23,254 bases of DNA from Terfezia claveryi (taxonomy: Eukaryota; Ascomycota; Pezizomycetes; Pezizales; Pezizaceae), in the NCBI GenBank assembly GCA_015179025.1, contig WHUX01000485.1, forward strand, positions 1 to 23,254, in the 5' to 3' direction. The notes beneath the pieces are model-generated. The model was not told the DNA's origin, made no database searches, and saw only the letters and a program-made list of their open reading frames with translations. Both the position numbers and the translations under genes were made by a program. Numbering within the stretch: position 1 is the stretch's first letter; each line of letters starts with the position of its first letter. This document shows, in pieces, positions 9,145 through 20,334 of this stretch.

Positions 9145-9519
9145 TTGTTGTCATTGACTGGGGTTGGATTGGGCGTGCCAACCAGACTAGGATTGGGCAT
9201 ACCTAAACCCCGCTTCCCTGTAGCGGGACGCGGGACGTTGCGTCTCGATCTGCAGGCTTCAATACGTATTGAGCTAGAACCAAGATTCTTTTTCTGTACG
9301 ACGGCGAAATGCTTTGTCATGTGGAAGGGTGATTTTGACATGGAAATTAACAAGAGTGATAAGTACTCAGTAGGTGCTTACTTCAGTACCGTATTTACGA
9401 ATCAAGACACCCTAGCCCCTGGAATTCATTTCTCGATTCAGTCACGCGCACTTGATATTCTCTCAATGCATACCTATATTGGCAAGCTTGACTTTGAAGC
9501 CTACTCTGAAGACGGTTAG
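9145..9519 (+). other. Unsupported 124-codon open frame downstream of the kinase gene
   Basis: An open frame follows the kinase stop. Its conventional start would be a non-ATG codon and I recognise no domain. It overlaps a CCCGCT/AGCGGG hairpin near 9210 and probably lies in the kinase 3' UTR and spacer. Listed only so that the 750-bp gap is described. Confidence 0.12.
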
Positions 9520-9876
9520 ATGCCTAGTTGACATATTCGATATCTCATTCGATATCGGTCAGCCCGTGTTCCTGTGCAGTGTTGAGAATCAAGGGCTTTA
9601 CCCTTTATTGATCGTCCATATCTAAATCCCACGGCCTAGTCTGACAGGACTTGAGCTCAGTCACTATCTGCTGAATATCTTGCTAGTTGTACTTTTGAGC
9701 TTTCGGACAAGCTTCAGGCGTAGTTCGCACACCATCTTAATCACGCGACTCATATATATGCATAACTTATGCATTAGGCAGCATGGTTCGCAAAGATCAT
9801 TCCTCTATACATATACGAAAAAGCTAAAAAAATATGATGGTATATACAGAGTAGGCTTCTACGGTTTGGTCGGAAT
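9520..9876. promoter_or_regulatory. Spacer/promoter region of the NLR-like gene
   Basis: About 350 bp upstream of the first recognised NLR exon. It contains a perfect 17-base palindrome, ATGCATAA-C-TTATGCAT (9758-9774). An ATG at about 9783 opens a short frame (MVRKDHSSIHIRKS) that stops before joining the downstream exon. Transcription and translation starts are unresolved here. Confidence 0.4.
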
Positions 9877-12800
9877 TTGAGCCGGACAGCACCGGCATCA
9901 GCACAACAAGCGGAGGGGCCACCACACAATAACACGCTCAGTGATCATGATCAGGACAAGCTTCCAGGCATCCCATCTCCCGCCAGCGTCCCTAATCCTT
10001 CGGGTTCAAAAATACCTTCTCCACTCATAGCTCCACAAAGGGGAAATGTAACACTTCCCACATTAGTCCTAGACACCACCGAACCAGACAGCAAAACGAA
10101 GGAGACGAGCGATATTTCTATTGATCAATCGGGTAGTGATTCAGTACGAGTCGATCTGAGGTTGAGACCAAGCCTTTCCCAAACTTCCCTTGGAAGCAGC
10201 TCACGAGAGGGAGCGTCTACCAGCCATAAATTTCCAGGTAAACTTGGCTTAACCGTTATACATGAATCTACGAGTCGAAAGTTGGATATCATATTCGTTC
10301 ACGGTCTTGGTGGGGGCTCTCGAAAAACTTGGTGTTACGATAGGAACCCCGAGATATTCTGGCCAGAATGGCTTGGAGATATACCTGAGCTATCTCGCGC
10401 TCGGATATCAACTTTCGGTTATAATGCAGATATTATTGCAAATACTGGAACCACTCAAGCCAATGTGGAGTCGTTTGCAAAGGAACTTCTTCACTTCTTG
10501 ACCATCCATGGTCAACGATATGAGGCATTTGGGAGGGTATGTCTTCTTTTTGTTAGCAAGAATGACTTCCATAGCATTTTGCTCACCCACAGCGCAAATG
10601 AATAGGTTCCCATAATATTTATATGTCATTCCATGGGAGGGTTGGTTGTTAAAAGAGTATGTTTACATCCTTTATGCTCCCCATCATGCCCAGCGGCGAT
10701 CTGTATGCCGAATCAACTAATCACATTATAATTATGCGCCTATAGGCTTGCGTCAAAGCAAGCGGTGATGGCGATAAACGGATCCGAGATATCTCAACTA
10801 AGATCAGTGGGATAATATTTCTCGGCACGCCTCACCGTGGTTCTTCTCAGGCCAAAATGCTCAACAGCCTGGTTTCCCTTTTGGGGCGTGGAGGATCGGG
10901 AAGGGCTTACCTTAAGGACCTCACCGTCAATTCTGCCCTTCTTCAAATGCTAAATGATGACTTTCGACACCTGGCCACGCGTATAAATCTCTTTTCGTTT
11001 TGGGAACAGAAGAAGACACGGATTGGAAGTTTTGAACAGGTGAGTTCCCATGAGGAACATCATGGATATAGTCTACGAAGTTCGTATATATCGCAAATAT
11101 GTGATCTGAATTAACTTTCAGGGAATCTAGATGATAGTGGAACAATACTCGGCAATATTAGGGTATGCCGAGGAAGGGTCAGCTCCACTGTTCGCAGATC
11201 ACCATCTCATCTGCAAGTTTTCTTCACCTGGGGACCCAAATTATGCCATAGTCACCAGCACTATCCTCGCCATGGTTGAGAAAATATTTGCGGGGGGTAA
11301 GTTGGAGTTACAATCCATTTTTTTGAGGCACATATATCTCAGATGTTGGTTTAATCTTGTTGCGTTTGCCTAACTGATGCTTGGGTTATTTACAATGGGC
11401 AGAATACACTGCAACGCCAGGTGATAGAAAACGATATGTGCAGGAAATTCATCACTTCCTTCTCAACCCTGACGTTACATCAACCGAAGCGGACTTCTAT
11501 ACCGTGCGAAGCAAGAGATTGGAAGGGTCCTGTCAGTGGGTTACTCAACAGGCCTGGTTTACCCGCTGGGAACAAGGGGAAGTGGATTCCAACTCGGAAA
11601 TTCTCTGGTTGAATGGACATCCGGGAACCGGAAAATCAGTAATCTCTACTTTCCTTATTGATCAGCTAAGACACGGTGGTCACTCATGCTATTATTACTT
11701 CTTCAAAAGTTCGGATGTATCAAAGCGCACATTGGAGCGTTGTTTACTCAACATGGCGTACCAAATAGCTCTAGCAGAGCCCGAGGTACGAGATAAACTT
11801 CGATATCTCCGCGAGTCCCAATTCAATCTAGTCGGTGCAGAGCTCTTACTGCTGTGGCAGAAGATTTTTGTCTCCAGTATTTTGCCCATCTACGAGCAAA
11901 AACGCTTACCCCTCTTTTTGATAATTGATGCTTTGGATGAGACCGAAAATTCCATGGCTATATTTCCTTTATTACATACTTTGAAACACATACCCAATGT
12001 TCGTCTTTGTGTAACAAGCCGACCATCTATTGAATTTACCCAACAACTCAATCTTTTGGAGAACAAGATCAAGATAAACAACTACACCATCACTCAGAAA
12101 GATAACATCGACGATATAATTTACCTCGTCAAGACAACATTATCTAGTCTTCCGCTGCTGGAAGAGGTGAGGATGCGTATTGTTAACTCTGTTATACAGA
12201 AAGCCGAGGGGAACCTCTTATGGGTTTCGCTGGTTTCCAAACAGATGCTCAAGGCCGGGTTCAATCAGGAAAGCCTATTGCAAGTGTTACAACAGGTGCC
12301 TCCAGGAATGGACCAGATATATGCGGATATTTTAGCTAAGATGAGGACTTTACCCCCCAAACAAAAAGATATCGCTAGGTGGATCATTCTATGGACACTT
12401 AGCTCTTTTCAGCCATTAACAGTTTCGACACTCCAGGAGGCTCTCGAATTTAAACCGCCCGCCGAAAAAGTCGAAGCTCTTGAATATTGGGTGGCTGAGT
12501 TGTGCGGGAGTTTCCTCGTCATTGATCGAGAGAAAAGTGTACAACCTATACATACAACGGCTAGGGAATTTTTATTAGCTGATAAGACTAGCGAGTATGC
12601 AATTACCCCAGCCACACATCTTCATATTGCTAGCGTTTGCCTCGAATCGATATTGAAGGCAAGCCATTCAAGGCACGCTCGGAAACAATCACTTGTCATG
12701 GTATCTGGATCCAGCTACCCAGTACCGAACATCATTGGCATTCACAGTTTTACTCTGTGGAGATATGCGGTGTTTTGGTGGTCCAGCCATCTTGCCCTTA

Positions 12801-15482
12801 TTAGCAGCCACGATTTGGCGACCTTCAACCTAGTAACACGAGTCCTCAAGTCTGCAGCATTCATGGATTGTATCCGAGATATCGCGGAAAGTGGTGACAT
12901 ACATGCATTCGTTCGAATGGCAAAGAACCTCAAGAAATACATCAGCATCCTCGAAATTGGTGAGATGGCTGGTAGGAGAGAAGACATTAATTATATATCT
13001 CTCTGGACTGTTGATCTCATTCGGTTGACGACTGAATTTGGTGAAAATCTCCTCAGGTTCCCTTCGTTGACCGAGGCAATCATTGCCCCGTTTTGCCCAA
13101 GATCTTCGGCAATATATCAGCGATTTGGAACACGAGAAGGAGGAATAACATTGTTAGGAGATGTGCCAAAGACTTGGGATACCAGGCTCGCATTCTTAAA
13201 TACTCCCCAGGCGTCACCATCAGCAGCAACAACAGTATGTGCAGCTAGTAAACTTGTCGCGGTTGGGTACCAAAACGGTTCGATTAGTGTCTGGAATTCA
13301 ACCACAGCCCTCTTAGTTCATCAACTCAGCCTAACCGAGCCCATCAGCTGTCTGAACTTCAATCAAACGGGTTCATGCATCGCTGCCGGTGGCAGGTCAA
13401 GAATTACACTTTGGAACGCCTCGACAGCATTGGAACAGCTGACAGTTTTCCTTGCAGATGTTCCAATTCTTCTTGCTTTCTCCTCTGATGATCTTCTACT
13501 CTTCACTATCTTCCGGAACAACAAACTAAAGGTTTACAGTGTCGAAGACGGTACAATGATTTCCGAATTTGACTGGGCGGAGGAAAAGATGTCAATCAAC
13601 GTAGTGGCCGAATTTCCACTCTGTATCTCATTGAATGCACAACGAACACGACTTGCGGTTGCGTATCGTGGCCTTCCGATAAGTTTATGGGATCTCGAAT
13701 ATAGGGTCTACCTTAAGAGATTCAGGCCGGCTTGTCGAACTTCCTCGCACAGAAGGGCTCATGAACTCGGCCAGAAAGGAGTTGCATCACATACACACGA
13801 TTCAGCGTCTGCATTGGAGTTCCATTCTCAGACTGATGAGATCTTCATTAGTTATTTAGACGGTACATTCATAAATGGGATCCTGATACAAGTGAGCAGA
13901 CTGTTTCACCGATGCATGCCGATATCCATGTCATGAAGTGTAGCCCAGATGGTACAATGGTCATGACTGGAAATTCCTATGGGCAGCTCAAGCTGTGGAG
14001 CACCATTACGCTTGAGCTTCTATTCACTCTGGAGGAAGACGATGAAGCTGTGCGGCGACTTTGCTTCAGTCCTGACGGAAGCAGGGTTTTCGATGTTCGT
14101 GGGGTATACTGTAATGTATGGGAACCAGAAATCTTACTTAGGGGAGCAAGGATATATCGGGAGACGAGGACACCATCACCAATCCCTTCAAATAAGCACA
14201 GCAGCAGCATAACACTAACCAACCCCATGTCTGTGACATGTCTTTGTCCCTCTCCGAACGGGAAGTACTTCATTGGGGTACTGATAATGGACAGGTGATA
14301 TTATACTCCCTTGCTAGCGGGAACAAATTGAAAGCCCTTTACAATCATGGTGCTTCTGCAGAAATAACATCCATCGCGTGGAGTGGAGATGGGAGCCTGA
14401 TAGCCACAGGTGATAATACATCAAAGGTCTTTGTATACCAGCTGTCAATTGCTACTGAGCACACTAACATGGCAGCAGAGGTGCCAGACCCCAGTGAGGA
14501 TGGAAGTGATAGTGATTATGAGGACTCAAATTTCCAAGTCTTCGAGTTGAGCCTGATTATCACTGCAACCCAATTGCTGAAAGGAGCAGTCAAGGTGGCA
14601 GGTCGTCTCGACGGCTTTATTACGTCGTTGCTAATCGCTGACTATGGGGGCAATGCGTTACTCATGGCATCATCAAAAAATGCTGATGCAGTCTGGCGGC
14701 TTAGTAAAAACTCCACTGCCGCCAAAAAAGTGACAAAACCTGTCGGCAGCTGTTTGATAATATGCTATGGAATTGCGCGAAGTCGCCACCTTTTACAGCA
14801 TCCCAATAACAAAGATTTTTTCCTCACGGTGGACCCCGAATCTGTTCGAATTCGCTCATGGCCTTCCGTACAAAAGGCCATTTCGGGTAGTCACGGCGAC
14901 CAAAGTAACGTGTCAGTCAATTGCGAGACTCTTGCAGATAAGATTTTTGCACTCCATTCAAGTGCAGAGGGTAATTCACTTGATCAGGAGGTGTTTGAGC
15001 TGGAGGGGTCGAGTTTATCGGAGACAAGTGGAAAGGTTCTTGTAATGTGCATCAGCAAGTCGCGAGTTAGCCAGGTTGGTCGACAAAGAGAGATCTGGGT
15101 TTGGAAACTTGATGGAAATATCACCACAAACTCAGGAAATATTCATCTGATCATGTGCCTGGGAATCTCCAGTACAGCAACCTCGATTAAGGCATTTCTA
15201 GGGGTTTTTCGGCAGAAATTATATTTCCTTGACATGCGGGGGTGGGTTTGCTCAAAAGACATCACCTCGGAGAAACATATCGACAACAAACTTCCCCTCA
15301 AAGATGAACTTCATGATTATGAAATGTGGTTTTTTTTACCTCGTGGACATTTCAGTACAGAGATGTCCTCGACTATCTCTCGCACCATGGTTTGGAAGAG
15401 AGATGTGATTTTTACCCGAAAGGATAATGTAATAGTTGTTAAAAGGGGTTTGCGAGGACAAGGAAGGCGTGTAATAGATTGA
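9877..15482 (+). CDS. NLR-like protein: SesB/DUF676-type hydrolase, NACHT NTPase, WD40 repeats (frameshifted)
   Basis: Fungal NLR-like (STAND) proteins sense non-self through a repeat domain and signal through an N-terminal effector. Exons: about 9877-10536, 10606-10656, 10746-11039, 11131-11296, then 11403 onward, with GT-AG introns of 69-106 bp. Order: Ser/Pro-rich low-complexity N-terminus; alpha/beta-hydrolase (residues about 135-390, VHGLGG, nucleophile Ser229 in CHSMGG, GTPHRG); NACHT NTPase (Walker A GHPGTGKS at 11615-11638, Walker B LFLIIDALDE at 11912-11941, TSRPS); winged-helix-like segment (about 12360-12450); WD40 blades (about 13240-14450); C-terminal extension ending VVKRGL. The reading frame shifts at 13873-13876 and again at 14275-14279, each consistent with one missing base in a homopolymer; corrected length would be about 1,750 residues. 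The first recognised exon has no in-frame ATG; 9877 is TTG, so an upstream start exon is missing. A pseudogene or consensus errors are both possible. Confidence 0.85.
10270..11296 (+). other. Hydrolase (SesB/DUF676-like) effector domain of the NLR-like gene
   Basis: Spread over four exons. The serine nucleophile lies in the tiny 51-bp exon (10606-10656, CHSMGG). The GTPHRG strand follows at about 10824-10841, and an ADHHLICKF segment at about 11197-11223 supplies the probable catalytic histidine. The residues expected of an active enzyme are present, so this domain appears intact; substrate unknown. Confidence 0.85.
11590..12460 (+). other. NACHT-type NTPase domain of the NLR-like gene
   Basis: Walker A, the acidic Walker B with DALDE (typical of STAND ATPases) and the RLCVTSRP strand are all present and in one uninterrupted frame, so nucleotide switching should be possible if the protein is made. 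The following helical region (ARWIILWTLSSFQPLT) is the usual winged-helix neighbour. Confidence 0.9.
13240..14450 (+). other. WD40 repeat region, degenerate, with two frameshifts
   Basis: Blades are recognised by strand endings such as GSISVWNS, SRITLWNAS, LPISLWDL, YGQLKLWST, NGQVILYSL and TSKVFVYQL, and by SPDG/SPNG turns. The blades differ strongly from each other, unlike the near-identical WD repeats of fast-evolving incompatibility genes. Frame changes at 13873-13876 (AAA) and 14275-14278 (GGGG) fall inside blades and restore the pattern exactly when one base is assumed missing. Confidence 0.85.
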
Positions 15483-16100
15483 TGTTGACGCCTTGCAATT
15501 GAATAGTTTACGGTTCGGTTCATCTGCTACTCTACACATTTATATTTAATACATCTGAGGTTTTCCATTTGCTATTGCCTTTGCTGGATGGGTTTAGATT
15601 TGGGGCTAGGGCTATACTGTATGTGTGTATAAGCCGTAGCATATATTCTTAATATACTGTAGGTACGTAAACAGTAATTCGATGTGGGTATTAAGAGGTC
15701 GACTTGAATTCAAAGAACCTGGTCGAAGGCATTGATTACGTCATGCGCGGAGAAAGGGAAAACTTCGAACTAGGTACATCAGTACCAGCTCTCGAGCCTC
15801 ACAGAACTAGTGTACGCTGTAGGATATATAGATTCGGTGAACGTGAATCTTTACCACTCAGCTCAGCGCTGCACGCGGAAACCCAAAGACATATTATCTA
15901 GGCTGCTCGTAGGCACCGTCCACCTCACGAGCGACACATCCACTGTGCCTGTCACGGGCAAAATGTATATTCCTTACCGGTCGTGTTAAGATAGCTATGC
16001 TAATATTAATGTTAAAAGGGATATTAACAATGCGACCAAAAGCGACAACGTTTGTAGGTCATGGAATATTATTGCTTGTGCTCAGTTATAATTACAAGTA
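15483..16100. other. Intergenic, 3' side of the NLR-like gene
   Basis: AT-rich sequence that presumably includes the 3' UTR. A 65-codon frame at 15704-15901 begins with a credible ATG but shows no known domain or supporting context. No gene is called. Confidence 0.4.
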
Positions 16101-16231
16101 GACTCTCTATATAAGAATATCCGATATAAGAATTCGACTACCCAAAGTCCGAAATTGGTCACTTGCCCTCGCGAGATACAGGAACATATGTCTCTTTGCT
16201 GGCCAATGGTATTCTTATATCGAGATGCACT
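16101..16231. mobile_element. Short MITE-like element with imperfect terminal inverted repeats
   Basis: The left end (GACTCTCTATATAAGAATA) and the complement of the right end (GTGCATCTCGATATAAGAAT) match over about 20 bases with a few differences, and TA flanks both ends. The length is about 130 bp with no coding capacity. The dinucleotide flank suggests the Tc1/mariner/pogo group, but such a short imperfect pair may be coincidental. Confidence 0.4.
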
Positions 16232-16489
16232 ATAACATCCCCGTTTAACATTCTGCACTACGATTTAGAGTTGCCAGTGGTAACTCATAGCCCAGACTAA
16301 ATCCAGCATTGTCGTCCAAAAGACCAGGCAAGTACAGTACATAAGCATTAATCAAAGTACAAAGGAACCTCTTTCTTCGCAAAACCTTGTTTGCTGTCAC
16401 GGTCATACTTACTGAATGACCGAAAATTCACGTCCATAGGTATTCTAAATACAAACATTTAAATACCGAGTACTCAATAATTTAGATGA

Positions 16490-17030
16490 GGTGATCGATG
16501 GTCGATCTTGGATTATAATTATCAATGGAGTCATCCAGGATTTCTATGGGAAGATCTTGAGCGGCAGAGTGCGTATACCCGCGATTCTGAACATATGGCT
16601 GGTATCAGGTAGGTAGAGTAACTGAATAACGTGCCATCGGCATCGTGATGTTTCGTTCACGTGGTCAAGTTCTAGTTTACCCAGCTAGGAAGTCACTACC
16701 CGAGTTAGTACATATAGGTAGCAGAAAAAGTTAACATCTATGAGGTACATACATCTTATATTTTATCATCAGTTACTTACAATAGTTCTTATTCTCCCTC
16801 CTCAGATCATGTGTTCTGGTACCATTCTCTGGCAGAGGTACTACTGCTCGCCCCTTATCCAGTTTCGACACTCGCTCAGAAGTTTGTGGTTTAGTGGACG
16901 TAGTCAAGTGCATAGGCTTATAGGAAGATATTGAAAGTTGCGGACGATGCTATCTGGAGTAAATCCATCAATATCTCAATGATACAAAGGCGGAGGTGGT
17001 ATTACAGGAATCATCTTAGCGTCGGCCCCA
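16490..17030 (+). pseudogene. Possible decayed coding fragment, family unknown
   Basis: Two plus-strand stretches look protein-like by composition. At 16490-16609 a 40-codon frame contains WSHPGFLWEDLERQ and EHMAGI, ending at a possible donor (AGGTAGGT). At 16805-17030 a frame contains SLAEVLLLAPYPVSTLAQKF and RRRWYYRNH, broken by three TAG codons. TAG in place of TGG or CAG is what RIP produces. No family is recognised, and joining the two is speculation. Confidence 0.25.
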
Positions 17031-17180
17031 GATGATTCGTAACTATGCTGCTAGTGAGTGGGATGGGTTTGGAATATACATTTTTAACATATTCGACATA
17101 GCAGGTCTGACTATTCTTGTTTTTGCCTTTTAATATACGTGCTACCTAACTACTTAATCTTCACGTCTCCCTGCAAACCC

Positions 17181-17504
17181 CATGGCAAGCTCCACATGGG
17201 GACTTAAAAGCTTCTGCAACAGAAGGCATCATCCAGCGCGGCGGCGGAGCACCCTAAAAAGTTATATCACCGGAATCAACAAGCTTAAGTTGGGCATGCC
17301 TCTGTTGTATAGCCCGTTGTGGGACCCGGAATTTGGTGTCTGTCCACAATCCGGACGTCTGTTGAAGCTGAGAACGTTGCTCGTTGTCCCTTAGTCGTAC
17401 TAAGAGTACTTCTGAGCGAATCACAACTTACACTGAAAGATCCTTTGGTCGTATTCACAGCTTCCTTGCGATATCCAGTCACACCTCTGACTCGGCTAGC
17501 CTCA
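17181..17504 (+). repeat. Upstream diverged copy of the promoter/leader found at 20029-20334
   Basis: Aligned by eye with 20029-20334. Shared blocks include CTTCTGCAACAG-like sequence, GGAATTTGGT, TCCACAATCC, CGGACGTCTGTTGAAGCTGA, CACAACTTACACTGAAAG, CTTCCTTGCGATATCCAG and CACCTCTGACTCGGC. Similarity stops at CTCA, immediately before the position equivalent to the start codon of the 20335 gene; here the next codon is CCA rather than ATG. Confidence 0.85.
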
Positions 17505-17716
17505 CCAGCGCTGCTGAAATATCTCACCCGCAGCCCCATCCAACGAGAGTTCCTCGGAGCGTTCAACGGGGGAAAAAAACTTTTCCTTATTACACCCAAG
17601 CGCTAGCTAGGATTAAGAATATGAATGAAGGATCGTGTCTGGTACAGGACTACTCCCTGGCCACCATGCGGGAGTTTGCAGCCCAGAACGGGGGTCTGAT
17701 TGGTGAAGTGGAGTAG
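17505..17716 (+). pseudogene. Coding remnant following the duplicated leader
   Basis: After the duplicated leader, one frame reads ALLKYLTRSPIQREFLGAF then GGKKLFLIT before a stop at 17604. An overlapping frame reads DYSLATMREFAAQNGG to a stop at 17716. The first resembles the beginning of small conserved fungal proteins of unknown function that I cannot name; a frameshift near the A7 run (about 17573-17579) may have separated the two. No ATG is present at the expected place. Likely non-functional. Confidence 0.3.
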
Positions 17717-20028
17717 CATATCATTAACGTCAAGACAACTTAACAAGAGTTTCTGTAGAGCGCTCATTTCGTATAAATCGTGTACCTATAACCTGACTAA
17801 GTCCGAATCGTCTTAATCCCCTAGGATATATAACAGAATACGCGTATATTGCCCCCGAATATGTCCCATACTCCGTGAAAATTACACATGGTATTCTCCT
17901 TCATCATTTTTATACATGTAATGTCTGTGTGTCCCCAGATTGGCAGGGTAAATCTCAATCCAGTGGTTAGGAAGGCGATATAGGCTTGAAAGCTATATGC
18001 GATCGTGACAATGCGTTGATCGGCGCGGGGAAAATCACGACAACGGGCATTATACAAGCAACAACCATGCCTCCTACCATGCGATGCGAGATGATTGTAA
18101 TAGAGAGGGGTATTATCCTCGTTCTCGTTCCATCAAAAATATACAATCACCATGATTTCCGTGATTTCTGGCCACCCTTGGTCAACCAACGAAATATATC
18201 TAAACCGGGTAATAGAACAGGGGCATATTGAGAAATGTTCCTAGGCCCTGTAGACGAAAAAGCTCAGCAAAGAAGATAGACTCAGGGCTATACTTCGATG
18301 GGTGAAGAAGAATGTGACATGGACTAGAGAGAAAATTCGACAACATTGTTGCCCTCATGTGTCACTAGATACCTTGGATTGCTATCTAAGAGAGAATGGC
18401 CGGTAATGAGTGCACTATATAACGCCCCTAAGGCAAATATGGGTATTTCATACACCCAAACAAAAGTGGGATAAGGATTTGCATCAATACAATTCCAAAA
18501 AGAAAAGGAGTAGATATCTATAACGGTTTGGGGATGGTTCTGGGAAAACAGCATGGTACTTTTGTATTTTTGCTTGTGGGTTCTAATAATACCTCTATAT
18601 ATTCTCTCCTACTTGAGACCCTCCTCCTTCCGGCTGGCTATTGATCACATAAACCGCACCATTGGCAAGGCAAAAAATTCCAAACAAGAGAACGATCCAG
18701 TGATTGAGTTCCTTAAGTGTGGCATAATATTTTCAGTTGACAGCCACCCTTCTATAGCCCTGATCTCAATCCTATTCAACATTGTCAAGATTTATCTCAA
18801 ACGGTACCTAAATACGAAGTATCTTGACATTACCAACACCCCTGCCGCAGGGCCAGATGCAGTCCAAGCTCGACTTGCTTAAGCCTTCCTTGCCTGAAGC
18901 ATAGCATAGGAATCCACTTCCGGAGTCAGTTTTTTGAATCGTTGTGGAGGAGTATGCCTAATCGGGTGATAACTGTTATTGCAGCTAAGGGCTGGTACAC
19001 TCGCCATTAGCTATATCTTCAACCCTTTTCTTTGTGCAATTTTTTTTTTCTCTTCAATTTAGCTGAAAACTTTGGGTTCTACTCTTGACTACCCCTTTTT
19101 TATTATTATTATTTTTATTTCTCACTTGAAGCTGTTGAGATATGGCATGTCTTATAGTAGCGGCTCAAATTTTAGTTTCACCATATTTTTAGGGTAGGTG
19201 GTAGGCTTATGATACTACATAGCTCCAAAGTAATAGGTATAGCTATTTATGCGATAATTATTTTGGCGCATTATTCAATATATACAAACCAATGATAGTT
19301 CAAGCGAAGTTCAATGAATTATATCATCTGTATTAATCACAACATTCAAGTAAAACACGCTAAGTAGAGATCTGGCGCTAAAATGAATTGTTTACAAGGC
19401 AGTGACTACCCAAGTGGCTTAGATCGATCTAGGAGGCAGTGCCCCCCTGATTTTGTGATTTTCATTTAGTACCAAAAAATACCTACCTTGCTTCCTTTGC
19501 CGGGTGACTTTAGCTTCCAGTCATGATATTTCTATTAGCCCTAAATTAAGGGGCCTCGGGTGGGATGCTAGTAAGCTTTGTAAGCTCGAACGGGACAATG
19601 AGGCATGCTAGGCTCCTCTGGTCCCCCGCGGAGAAAGCTCAATGTTGCTGGTACTGGGCTATGACTCTACGTGCATTTATATATCATGGCAACCTGTGCC
19701 AGAGTGCCGCCGCTATATAGAGTACATGTACATAAGTATACATACTACAATTGTAGCTGGAGCATGCACTTGCAATCCGATTGTACTGCACTATGTTGAA
19801 AGCAGGCCTGTAGCAGGTGGATCAGCGCCTTAGCTTTCGGCATCGAGGTCGTTAGGTACCGGTAGTACGGTACGGAGTATAACCTTGCTATAAGATATTC
19901 TCACTGTTTGATTAAAGAGGCTAGAGATATCAACTACAGAGATCGGATCTGAGGCCGTGCCAATTCGTATTTTGCTTTTTTTATACCGCGCTAATCTTTA
20001 GTCAGGCGCACTCCTCCCGACAACAGCC
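17717..20028. other. Gene-poor AT-rich spacer with weak decayed fragments
   Basis: No supported gene over about 2.3 kb. A minus-strand frame at 18324-18554 (YPTFVWVYEIPIFALGALYS) is hydrophobic and could be one membrane segment of a decayed transmembrane protein. A 109-codon plus-strand frame (18553-18882) is also hydrophobic at its start but unrecognised. T- and A-rich runs occur near 19039 and 19095-19120. Nothing is seen between 19200 and 20000 apart from short chance frames. Confidence 0.35.
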
Positions 20029-20334
20029 AATGGCATGCTCCACGTGTGCCCCAGAAGCTTGGCTGCAACAGAAAAGGCTGTGAGACAACAGCACTAAAAA
20101 GAATTTTATCAGCTTAAGAGTTGGTCGTGTGCCTCGTAGTGCACCAGGAATTTGGTATCGTCCACAATCCAGGATATTCGGACGTCTGTTGAAGCTGAAA
20201 ACGCTCTCGTTGTAAATTACTCGTATACTTTGAGTACGTTTGAGCGAATTCACAACTTACACTGAAAGCTCCTTTGATCGAATTCACCGCTTCCTTGCGA
20301 TATCCAGCCATCACCTCTGACTCGGCCTGCCTCA
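20029..20334 (+). promoter_or_regulatory. Promoter/5' leader of the DUF2470-like gene (downstream copy of the duplicated unit)
   Basis: This roughly 306-bp unit runs directly up to the ATG at 20335 and has a diverged direct copy 2.8 kb upstream. Its position implies that it holds the core promoter and 5' UTR. Blocks conserved between the two copies are candidate regulatory or leader elements. Confidence 0.6.

Noticed and set aside
13862..13901. A very short intron as explanation of the first NLR frameshift
   Set aside because: The only GT-AG pairs are about 39 bp or shorter and would delete a WD blade ending (WDPDT) that fits the repeat pattern when one base is added.
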